From positions 1 through 51,846 of the forward strand of contig JAFGJK010000084.1 in NCBI GenBank assembly GCA_016929135.1: DNA of 51,846 nt, given 5' to 3'. This document shows positions 16,195 through 22,455 of the stretch, piece after piece. Positions within the stretch are counted from its first letter, which is position 1. Every line of letters starts with the position of its first letter. The DNA comes from Spirochaetota bacterium (lineage in GTDB: Bacteria; Spirochaetota; UBA4802; UBA5550). Both the position numbers and the translations under genes were made by a program. The notes beneath the pieces were generated by a model that did no database searches, had not been told where the DNA came from, and was given only the letters and a program-made list of their open reading frames with translations.

Positions 16195-17109
16195 ATGCAG
16201 AGATTCACCAGGCTCTTTCCGCTCTGGGCCCTGCTGGTATCGGTCGCGGCCTATAATCTCGACGCCTATCTGGCGGGATTGAAGCCGCTCATCATACCTC
16301 TGCTGGCGGTGGTGATGTTCGGCATGGGGATGACCCTGGAATGGCAGAATTTCAGAAACGTGTTCAAATCCCCCGGGGTGATCCTTCTGGGCTTCTCCCT
16401 ACAGTACCTTGTCATGCCCGGTGCCGCCTACCTGCTCTCCCTTCTCTTCAGGCTCCCCCCGGCCCTGACCGCCGGTATGGTCCTCGTGGGATGCAGCCCC
16501 GGCGGCACCGCCTCCAACGTGATCGCCTACCTGGCCGGCGGCGACGTGGCCCTCTCGGTCACAATGACCCTGGCCTCCACGGTGTGCGCGGTGGTGCTGA
16601 CGCCGCTCCTTACACTCCTGTTGCTGCGCCACGTTGTCCCGGTGCCGGCCGCGGAGATGCTCCTGGACATCCTCGTGATCGTGCTGCTGCCGGTCATGGC
16701 CGGGACGGCGATCAATTCCTTTTTCAAGGAGCGTATCGGCAAGGTCCGGGAGCTCTTCCCGCTCCTCTCCGCTGCGGTGATCCTCTTCATAATCGCCATC
16801 ATCGTGGCTCTCAACAGGTCCAACATCGGAAGCGCGAGCCCGGTGATCCTCATGGCGGTGATGGCGCACAACCTCACGGGCCTGGCCCTGGGCTACGGCG
16901 TCACGAGGCTCTTCCGATACGATGAAAAAACCGGCAGGACCATAGCCATCGAGGTGGGGATGCAGAACTCCGGCCTGGCCGTGGCCCTGGCGGTCAGGTA
17001 CTTTTCCGCCGCCGCCGCCCTCCCCGGCGCGATCTTCAGCGTGTGGCACAACATCTCCGGCTCGATTCTCGCCGGCATCTGGCGCCACCGGGATTCCGTG
17101 AAGGGATAG
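16195..17109 (+). CDS. BASS-family bile acid:sodium-type symporter
   Basis: This 304-residue inner-membrane protein has about nine to ten hydrophobic helices. It shows the two crossing-region signatures of the bile acid:Na+ symporter family: GCSPGGTASNVIAYL near residue 101 and EVGMQNSGLA near residue 252. These form Na+ and substrate sites in known structures of the family. Bacterial members move organic acids such as pantoate, 2-keto acids or sulfonates; the substrate here is unknown. The ATG at 16195 follows GGAGACAGAGG. A diverged second copy of its last ~30 codons lies 500 bases downstream (17606-17719). Confidence 0.88.
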   Translation: MQRFTRLFPLWALLVSVAAYNLDAYLAGLKPLIIPLLAVVMFGMGMTLEWQNFRNVFKSPGVILLGFSLQYLVMPGAAYLLSLLFRLPPALTAGMVLVGCSPGGTASNVIAYLAGGDVALSVTMTLASTVCAVVLTPLLTLLLLRHVVPVPAAEMLLDILVIVLLPVMAGTAINSFFKERIGKVRELFPLLSAAVILFIIAIIVALNRSNIGSASPVILMAVMAHNLTGLALGYGVTRLFRYDEKTGRTIAIEVGMQNSGLAVALAVRYFSAAAALPGAIFSVWHNISGSILAGIWRHRDSVKG

Positions 17110-17236
17110 ATGCATCATCACAATTGCCGGAAAAAAGAAATTTTATAAACGGCGTTGTCCCCGTCTTGCCATTTCATCTGAGTCTGGCAGTTCTAATGGG
17201 TTTGCGAAAATGCGATGTTCCGGCTGACTCCTTACA

Positions 17237-17398
17237 TCACTTTTTCAACCGGATGAAATTGTAGATGGCGATGAAGAATCCGGAGAGGGAAACGATGCCG
17301 ATGAACACATCGTACTCCTCGCGATAATCGAGAAACCCGAGGGTTATGAGGATCGCCAGCGCCAGGGAAGCCAGGAATACGAGAATCCTGTCGATCAT
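17237..17398 (-). CDS. small two-helix membrane protein (53 residues), unknown
   Basis: The ATG at 17398 opens a 53-codon frame with two clear hydrophobic helices (about residues 4-21 and 32-49) joined by an acidic loop (DYREEYD) and ending in a basic tail (RLKK). It starts eight bases after the stop of the 38-residue membrane gene upstream, so the two look like an operon. I recognise no family. The pairing of two tiny membrane proteins fits accessory subunits of a transporter, a toxin/antitoxin-type peptide or a stress-response small protein; nothing in the sequence chooses among these. Confidence 0.55.
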   Translation of the reverse strand: MIDRILVFLASLALAILITLGFLDYREEYDVFIGIVSLSGFFIAIYNFIRLKK

Positions 17399-17406
17399 GG
17401 CACCTG

Positions 17407-17523
17407 TTACTTTTTATGCATGAACAGCTCGTCGAGATGCGCATTGACGAGCTTGATGGAGCTGGTGACAAGCACGAAAATCCAACTGGTCATTCCAATA
17501 ATCAGCAATGTCGTTTTCAACAT
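17407..17523 (-). CDS. small one-helix membrane protein (38 residues), unknown
   Basis: The ATG at 17523 follows GAGGAG at a good distance. The 38 residues form one hydrophobic helix (about residues 5-22) followed by a short polar helix with acidic and basic ends ([10 protein letters not shown]). It is the first of two tiny membrane genes on the minus strand; the second (53 residues) follows after eight bases. The pair lies between the symporter gene and a duplicated scrap of the same symporter, so it may have arrived by an insertion or rearrangement there. Confidence 0.5.
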   Translation of the reverse strand: MLKTTLLIIGMTSWIFVLVTSSIKLVNAHLDELFMHKK

Positions 17524-17605
17524 GAGCCGCTCCTCTTTGTATCCACGACCGTCTCTGTACAAGATACCAAATCAACAAAACGGTGGCAATATCTTTTTAT
17601 CACAC

Positions 17606-17719
17606 CTCCCCGGCGCGGTCTTCAGCGTATGGCACAACATCTCCGGCTCCCTGCTCGCCGGATACTGGCGGCACCGGAACGCCGTAAGGGAAAAGGGGGA
17701 GCGGCTCCTCAGCGGATGA
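17606..17719 (+). pseudogene. duplicated 3' end of the BASS symporter gene
   Basis: Positions 17606-17719 encode [19 protein letters not shown] followed by a basic tail and a stop. This is a diverged copy of the last residues of the symporter at 16195-17109, whose corresponding segment is at about 17020-17109. The similarity begins abruptly at about 17604, and no upstream symporter sequence is present. The fragment has no start codon of its own that keeps symporter sequence. It overlaps the last 11 bases of the convergent RYGR-domain gene. Confidence 0.75.
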
Positions 17720-18092
17720 TGTCACGCATCTTCACCATGCTCATGGGAACCTTCTTCATGCCCCCCACGGTGACGATGGAATACTCCTGTCCGTCCGTGG
17801 CCACCACCGCGCCGGTATAGGTCCTTCCGTCAAAAAGGTACACCGTCTCGACCCTGCCGTACCTGCGCCTGATGTCGTCATTGGTCTTCAGGACGGCGCG
17901 AGCTCTCCCGGCAGGCGCAGGGGCGATCGTCACCGTCTCCTTTATCTCCTCCACCGCCGCCGGGACGATCACCGCGGCGGGTCGCGCCGGCTCCTCCCTC
18001 GACGTCACGATCCATGAAATGACGAAGAGCCCTGCAATCGACAGCAGCACCGCCGCGGCCAGCAGCGCCGCATTCCGAGTCTTTTTGTTCAT
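17709..18092 (-). CDS. small membrane-anchored protein with C-terminal RYGR domain
   Basis: This 127-residue protein has a short basic N-terminus, one membrane helix (about residues 8-29), a proline/alanine/valine-rich linker, and a C-terminal domain of about 55 residues. The domain runs [18 protein letters not shown], then GAVV, then [12 protein letters not shown]. The same domain closes both FecR-like proteins of this locus (18739-19860 and 20615-21493), although FecR itself is missing here. The ATG at 18092 follows AGAGGTG. The domain probably faces the periplasm; its function is unknown. I infer it belongs to the same sigma/FecR system. Confidence 0.7.
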   Translation of the reverse strand: MNKKTRNAALLAAAVLLSIAGLFVISWIVTSREEPARPAAVIVPAAVEEIKETVTIAPAPAGRARAVLKTNDDIRRRYGRVETVYLFDGRTYTGAVVATDGQEYSIVTVGGMKKVPMSMVKMRDIIR

Positions 18093-18339
18093 AGCCGCAC
18101 CTCTGAATCTTACTAATGCCCCATTCCGCCGGTCACAACGGCACACCGGGGGCGATGGTATCTGGCTATAAGTAGGGTTTTTTCGTGAAAACGGACAAAT
18201 TTTTCTGGTGCTATCGGGGTCAGAGCCAGACTCCGGCGGTCAGAGCCACTATTTTCACTGGATCCACCGATAACTATCGGGTTAGAGCCTATGCAACCAA
18301 GGGTATGGACCGATAACTATCGGGGTCGGCCGCTCCCGG

Positions 18340-18374
18340 GCAAAGCCATTTTTGACATCCTGTCAAGGCTTTGC
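18340..18374. repeat. nested hairpin 1 (8-bp outer stem, 6-bp inner stem, 4-base bulge)
   Basis: GCAAAGCC (18340-18347) pairs with GGCTTTGC (18367-18374). Inside, TTGACA pairs with TGTCAA around a three-base loop. ATTT is unpaired on one side only. The architecture matches the hairpins at 18436-18471 and 18505-18541 if this one is read on the opposite strand. Confidence 0.65.
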
Positions 18375-18435
18375 ATTCGGGCTTCCTGCCCAGCACCATC
18401 CATGTCCTCCGCGGGTGAGGTCAGGAGGACCGTCT

Positions 18436-18471
18436 GCATTTGCATGATATGGATATCATAAAAGCAAATGC
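18436..18471. repeat. nested hairpin 2 (8-bp outer stem, 7-bp inner stem, AAAA bulge)
   Basis: GCATTTGC (18436-18443) pairs with GCAAATGC (18464-18471). ATGATAT and ATATCAT form the inner stem around a GG loop, and AAAA (18460-18463) is unpaired on the 3' side. The flanking GTCT and AGAC can extend the structure. Confidence 0.7.
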
Positions 18472-18485
18472 CACTAAGACATCCT

Positions 18486-18502
18486 GCCGACACGAAGTCG
18501 GC
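18486..18502. repeat. simple hairpin between the nested hairpins
   Basis: GCCGAC (18486-18491) pairs with GTCGGC (18497-18502) around the five-base loop ACGAA. It sits between two larger nested hairpins and has no T tract, so it is not a typical terminator. Confidence 0.55.
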
Positions 18503-18504
18503 GT

Positions 18505-18541
18505 GTCATGATCGGCCATGGATGGCCGAAAAAATCATGAC
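18505..18541. repeat. nested hairpin 3 (8-bp outer stem, 7-bp inner stem, AAAAA bulge)
   Basis: GTCATGAT (18505-18512) pairs with ATCATGAC (18534-18541). CGGCCAT and ATGGCCG form the inner stem around a GG loop, and AAAAA (18529-18533) is unpaired on the 3' side. Stem sequences differ completely from hairpin 2 but the geometry is the same, so the shape rather than the sequence is conserved. Confidence 0.7.
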
Positions 18542-18738
18542 CTGTTTGTCGGAGCCCCCCTGTAATTAAAGGTATAAACCGATAACTATTGGGGTCAGAC
18601 CCCTCAATCTACCCGGGTCAGACCCCTCAATCTACCGGGGTCAGAGCTCATCCCGGACGGTATTTCCCATTATAAACCTGCTGTTGTCATGAGAAAAAGC
18701 GAAAGTGGATCATCGTCGCCAGTGGATAAAAACCGCGC

Positions 18739-19860
18739 TTATTCCACCGCGGTGTTCCGCACCGAGTTCATGGGGATCGAGCGGTACCTGCCGGGGACCA
18801 GCACCTTCATCATGGCGCCGCGGCCCACGATGGCGCCCCGCACCTGTTCGCCGGAGTAGAGGTACACCACGTCGATGCGGCCGTACCTGGCCCGGATCTC
18901 CTGCAGGGTCATGGGGATTGCCTCCCCCTGAAGCTTCTGAAGCGCCGCGTCGGTCTCACTGTCGGCCTTGCGCACCAGCGCCGCAAGGGCGTCGTACTCA
19001 GACTGAGGGGCACGTTGCGGATTGTTCATGAATGGTATCGAGAGCAGGCGGCCGATCTCGAGCTTCTCGGCCTCGGTGGCCGGCCGCTCCTGGATCGCCG
19101 TCCCGGCCTCCACGGCCCTCCCCTCGCCGAGGGCAAGCTCCTCGCCCGTGTCGTTGTGTTTCACCGTCACTGTCCCCTCGAGCACGGCGACGGTGTCCAC
19201 GGCCCCGGCGGTGACGCTGAAGGCGGTGCCCCGCACCGCGGCCGCCACGGTAGGGGCCTTCACGGAGAAGGACCTCCCCTTCCCGAGGCGCCCGAGTCTG
19301 GCCAGCACCGTCCCCGAGGCTATGGAGATGCCGGTTTCCGGACCCTCCAGGAGGGTGTCTACGGCGAGCTCGCTCTTCGGCTGCAGGCGCACCAGGATGG
19401 TCTCGCCCACCTGCACCATCGCCGCTCCCCCCTCGCCGGTCTTCACCCTGTCGCCCCGTACCAGGAGGTCGCGCACCTTCAGGGGGGTCTGCGCCCCGTC
19501 CGTTCCGGTCCTGGTGACGTCGCCCACGGCGAAGACCACCACGCCCCCCTCCGGGGCGCCAGGCATGATGAGCGGCCGCGAGATCGTGAAGACGCCGGCG
19601 AATACCGCGCAGACCAGCACCGCCGCCAGGGCCGAGGAGAGGATCCTCCCCTGCCGGAAGCTCATGCCGAGGCCCATCCGCCGGGTTGCCCGGTAGAGCG
19701 GCAGGGCCGCACGGACCCCCATCGATAACCCGCCACGCTCCCTTAGGATACGGGTGAGCGTCTCTCCCTTGGCCCGGACAATGCTGCTTCGCACCGCGGT
19801 CGGGACCGGCCACCGGAGCCGGTACTTCTCCAGGACCTGTATGAAGAGGGCATCGCTCAC
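18739..19860 (-). CDS. FecR-like membrane protein with C-terminal RYGR domain (putative anti-sigma/regulator)
   Basis: The 373 residues comprise a cytoplasmic N-terminus of about 70 residues, one membrane helix (about 72-94), and a periplasmic FecR domain (about 105-245) that includes the AAAVRGTAFSV core. A polar linker and a C-terminal domain (about 317-373) beginning LQEIRARYGRIDVVYLYSG follow. Proteins with this layout transmit periplasmic signals to an ECF sigma factor. Its ATG overlaps the stop of the ECF sigma gene by four bases, so the pair is translationally coupled. The N-terminal segment would be the sigma-contacting part. No TonB receptor is nearby, so ferric-siderophore sensing is not supported. 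Confidence 0.82.
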   Translation of the reverse strand: MSDALFIQVLEKYRLRWPVPTAVRSSIVRAKGETLTRILRERGGLSMGVRAALPLYRATRRMGLGMSFRQGRILSSALAAVLVCAVFAGVFTISRPLIMPGAPEGGVVVFAVGDVTRTGTDGAQTPLKVRDLLVRGDRVKTGEGGAAMVQVGETILVRLQPKSELAVDTLLEGPETGISIASGTVLARLGRLGKGRSFSVKAPTVAAAVRGTAFSVTAGAVDTVAVLEGTVTVKHNDTGEELALGEGRAVEAGTAIQERPATEAEKLEIGRLLSIPFMNNPQRAPQSEYDALAALVRKADSETDAALQKLQGEAIPMTLQEIRARYGRIDVVYLYSGEQVRGAIVGRGAMMKVLVPGRYRSIPMNSVRNTAVE

Positions 19861-20390
19861 AGCAGGTCCTCCAGCTTCGCGATGCCGCGCTCGCGGAAGT
19901 ACTCGGCGAGGCGCCGCACCGCCAGGCCGAAGCGGTACTTGGCCTGGCGCTCGCTGATCCCCAGCTGCTCCGCCGCCTCGCGGTAGGTGAAGTCGTAGCT
20001 CGCCACCAGCTCGAAGAGGACCCGGTCCGCTTCGTCGATGAAATTGGCGTCGCTCTCCAGGGCCTCCTGTATCATGAGCCTGGTGTCCCTGAAGCCGTTG
20101 ACGTAGGTGACGCCCAGGTCGTCCATCTCCCCCTCGGTGATGTCAGGCTTTTTCCTTTTCATCATGTCGAAGACCACGTTCCGCAGGGTGCCGTAGAGCC
20201 ATGTGCGCGGCTCCCGCACCTCTCCCATCTTGGCATGGAATCTGATGAAAACCTCCTGGGCCGCGTCCTGGGCGTCATCGGCATCCCCCAGCTTGGTATA
20301 GGCAGTGCTGTATATTAGAGCGAAATAACGCTCATAGACATCGATAAAGAGGTCATTGCCCTTAGCGACTGCCGGCATGGCCATCACCAT
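19857..20390 (-). CDS. ECF-type RNA polymerase sigma factor
   Basis: This 177-residue protein has region 2 (about residues 13-85: YFALIYSTAYTKLGDADDAQ, then EVFIRFHAK and WLYGTLRNVVFDM) and region 4 (about 115-170: a helix-turn-helix with YREAAEQLGISERQAKYR). Region 3 is absent, as in extracytoplasmic-function sigma factors. It heads a two-gene unit with the FecR-like protein. Three starts are close together (20390, 20384, 20378) without a clear ribosome-binding site. The divergent FecR lipoprotein across the 224-base AT-rich intergenic region is a plausible target. Confidence 0.87.
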   Translation of the reverse strand: MVMAMPAVAKGNDLFIDVYERYFALIYSTAYTKLGDADDAQDAAQEVFIRFHAKMGEVREPRTWLYGTLRNVVFDMMKRKKPDITEGEMDDLGVTYVNGFRDTRLMIQEALESDANFIDEADRVLFELVASYDFTYREAAEQLGISERQAKYRFGLAVRRLAEYFRERGIAKLEDLL

Positions 20391-20614
20391 ATAAGTGGAT
20401 TACAGGGGCGGATCTGGACAAATTATTCCTGCCTGCCTCGGGAAAATTCTGATACGACTGTGCGGCAATGCCCTCTTTATAAAGAAGCGACTAAAAAAAT
20501 CAATCATTAATGAAAAATAATTGTCCTTATCGAGAATATGCTTCAACTTATTTTGATGCGTTACAGGTCGGAGATATCCGGACAGTCACTAATAAAATAC
20601 AAGAGGTAGTTTCG

Positions 20615-21493
20615 ATGAAAAAGACAACGATCGCACTCCTGGGAATCCTGGCCCTGTCCCTGGCCGTATCGTGCGGCAGGGGGGGCGGCTTCACCCCCGT
20701 GGTGGTCCTCACCGTCGGGGACGTGCAGGTGAAGAGCCAGGGGAAGGAGTTCGCGCCGGCGAAGGTGGCACAGGTGATCCTGAAGGGAGACGTCATCATG
20801 ACCGGGACAAAATCACACATCACCATCCAGATCGGCGAACGGGGGATCGTGCAGATCTCTCCGGACAGTACGGTGGAGGCAGCCTCGCTGTTTGAAGCTG
20901 GGACCGGCGAGCTCTACCTCACGAAGGGGACGGTGGTCTCCCGGCTGGACAAGCTCGGTAAAAGCAACGCCTACAGGGTAAAGACCCCCACCGCCATCGC
21001 CGCGGTGCGCGGCACGGTCTTCAGTGTCTCCTACGACAGCGTGAAGTGCTCGGTGGGCGTGTCCCGGGGCCAGGTGCAGGTGACCGACGCCGTATCGGGC
21101 AAGGCCGAACCGGTGGTGCAGGGGAAGGCGGTGGATGTGCAGGAGGGGATCACCCTGCGCGACCTGGCGAAGGAGGAATCCCTCGTGCTGAGCAAGGCCG
21201 AGGCGGTGACCATCATCGAGGAGACGCAGACCGTCGCCCCAGCGGCGCTGGAGGAGAAGGGGCGTTCGTTCCTCCCAGCGATCGAGGAGATCGACAGGAA
21301 GATCGAGGAGCTCCCCCCCACGACCATGGAGGGGATACGCTCCCGTTACGGCAGGGTCGATGTGGTGAGCCTCTATTCCGGGAGGGTCTATCGCGGCGCC
21401 ATCATCAGCCGCGGGGCCACGGTGCGGATCATAACCCCCCAGGGGACGGTGGACATTCCCAGGGAGAAGGTGAAGAGCACGATGCTGCAGTGA
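20615..21493 (+). CDS. FecR-domain lipoprotein with C-terminal RYGR domain
   Basis: The 292-residue protein starts with a lipoprotein signal (ALLGILALSLAVSC, lipid-anchored Cys at about residue 20). It continues with a FecR domain (about 28-165, core IAAVRGTVFSV), an acidic linker, and the C-terminal domain MEGIRSRYGRVDVVSLYSG ending IPREKVKSTML. An in-frame upstream ATG at 20510 is rejected, because the ATG at 20615 follows AAGAGGT and gives the signal peptide. It has no membrane helix or cytoplasmic part, so it cannot act as a classical anti-sigma. It may be a periplasmic partner or competitor of the FecR-like protein encoded divergently. Confidence 0.85.
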   Translation: MKKTTIALLGILALSLAVSCGRGGGFTPVVVLTVGDVQVKSQGKEFAPAKVAQVILKGDVIMTGTKSHITIQIGERGIVQISPDSTVEAASLFEAGTGELYLTKGTVVSRLDKLGKSNAYRVKTPTAIAAVRGTVFSVSYDSVKCSVGVSRGQVQVTDAVSGKAEPVVQGKAVDVQEGITLRDLAKEESLVLSKAEAVTIIEETQTVAPAALEEKGRSFLPAIEEIDRKIEELPPTTMEGIRSRYGRVDVVSLYSGRVYRGAIISRGATVRIITPQGTVDIPREKVKSTMLQ

Positions 21494-21500
21494 TGCCAGT

Positions 21501-21531
21501 CGGGCCCCCGGAAACGGGGGCCCGTTTTTTT
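21501..21531 (+). terminator. rho-independent terminator after the FecR lipoprotein gene
   Basis: CGGGCCCCCG pairs perfectly with CGGGGGCCCG around the loop GAAA, and seven T residues follow. It starts eight bases after the stop codon at 21493. Confidence 0.92.
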
Positions 21532-21590
21532 GCACGCACGGGCATGCCGCCGCGATCACGGGGGCACGCCCGTACGGAGGAACGAGGCCG

Positions 21591-22283
21591 CTATAGTCCC
21601 GGGAACTCCCCCTCCCCCCTGGCGAAGCGATACCACTTCAGAAAGATATCCACCGCGGCGGCCGTCTCCTCGCTGCCGGGATCGCCGGCCCGGTAGAGGC
21701 GCATGAAGTCCCTCCCCTCGATCACCGGGAGCGAGTTGAGGACGCGCATCTGCAGGTGCGTCGGGCATGTCCTGAGGGCCCCGGCGAGCGCCTCCAGGGG
21801 GACCATTCCGGTGACGAAGCCGAAACGCCAGGAGTACTCGTAGAGAATCGCCGATTCCACCTCGCCGGAGGCGACGGGGTCGCCGGCATGCTGCGTCAGA
21901 AAGCGGTAAAAATCGTGCTTCTCCCGTTCGTATTCCGCGAGACGGTCCACGACCCCCCGCGCGGTCTCCTCCCCCAGCAGGGAGGCGACCTGCCATCTCA
22001 GGGAATCGGGGTCCTCACCCGACGCGATCATGCCCACACCGAGGCGCACCGCCTCGAGCACCCGCCGCTCCTCCCCCCTCGGCGACTCGGCGATCAGCCG
22101 GTCGTAATAGGCTCCCACCTCCGCGGGATCAGTCCCCTCCGTCGTCAGGTCGAGCCCCCTCTGCAGGGGGCCGAAGAGCCCCTCGTCCCTGTAGTCCTCA
22201 AGGATCATGAGTCCCCGGTAGCGGGCCACCTGTGACATCGCGTACAGGTGGAGCACCAGGCCCACCGTGACCTTCTCATCCAT
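21591..22283 (-). CDS. soluble protein with MotA-like cytoplasmic segment, function unknown
   Basis: This 230-residue protein has no membrane segment or signal peptide. Residues about 10-95 (SQVARYRGLMILEDYRDEG, then PLQRGLDLTTEGTDPAEV) follow the pattern of the cytoplasmic helices of MotA, where an R-x-G-L-x-x-L-E segment leads to an x-L-x-x-G-L-x-L-x-x-x-G-x-x-P segment. A later stretch (ALAGALRTCPTHLQMRVLNSLP) loosely recalls FliG-type helical repeats. Both resemblances are by eye. The ATG at 22283 follows GGGAGGTGAAGG. No motility genes are nearby. It is more likely a helical adaptor than a motor subunit. Confidence 0.6.
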   Translation of the reverse strand: MDEKVTVGLVLHLYAMSQVARYRGLMILEDYRDEGLFGPLQRGLDLTTEGTDPAEVGAYYDRLIAESPRGEERRVLEAVRLGVGMIASGEDPDSLRWQVASLLGEETARGVVDRLAEYEREKHDFYRFLTQHAGDPVASGEVESAILYEYSWRFGFVTGMVPLEALAGALRTCPTHLQMRVLNSLPVIEGRDFMRLYRAGDPGSEETAAAVDIFLKWYRFARGEGEFPGL

Positions 22284-22455
22284 GCCTTCACCTCCCGATG
22301 TATCGAACTCCTACGCGCCGCCGTTCCGGCCGACGCACCCCGGACGCTCCCCCGCGACAGGGACGTACCGTGGAGAGGATCAATCCCTTACCCCCGCCGT
22401 ACACGCCGGCGTTGGCCCTTGCGTTCCTTCGTGTCTCCCCGATGGCACCTGAGAT

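Larger units (their letters stand above)
18302..18596. repeat. 26-base direct repeats flanking a hairpin-rich segment
   Basis: Positions 18302-18327 and 18571-18596 are near-identical 26-base direct repeats (GGTAT, two variable bases, then ACCGATAACTAT, one variable base, then GGGGTC). They bracket about 243 bases that consist mostly of hairpins. This layout suggests a small non-autonomous mobile unit or a repeat-bounded structured RNA. Neither interpretation can be proven from one copy. Confidence 0.5.
18208..18649. repeat. palindromic repeat cluster with CCGATAACTATCGG and GGGTCAGACCC motifs
   Basis: This noncoding stretch holds three copies of the near-palindrome CCGATAACTATCGG (18267-18280, 18310-18323, and 18579-18592 with one change). 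It also holds several GGGGTCAGA(G/C)CC-type motifs at 18216-18227, 18236-18247, 18591-18603, 18614-18626 and 18637-18649. GGGTCAGACCC is itself self-complementary. Two of these share the 10-base flank CTCAATCTAC. Such motif series resemble REP-type intergenic repeats, which are often mobilised by IS200-like (RAYT) transposases; no transposase is present in the window. No open frame of interest lies here. Confidence 0.6.

Noticed and set aside
18505..18541. A rho-independent terminator at nested hairpin 3
   Set aside because: The A run lies inside the outer stem as a bulge and no T tract follows the hairpin on either strand.
18208..18649. A CRISPR array
   Set aside because: Repeats are palindromic, of several kinds, few and unevenly spaced, with no uniform spacers and no cas genes.
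18739..21493. An iron-siderophore FecI/FecR uptake system
   Set aside because: No TonB-dependent receptor or transport genes are nearby, and one FecR protein is a lipoprotein without a cytoplasmic arm.
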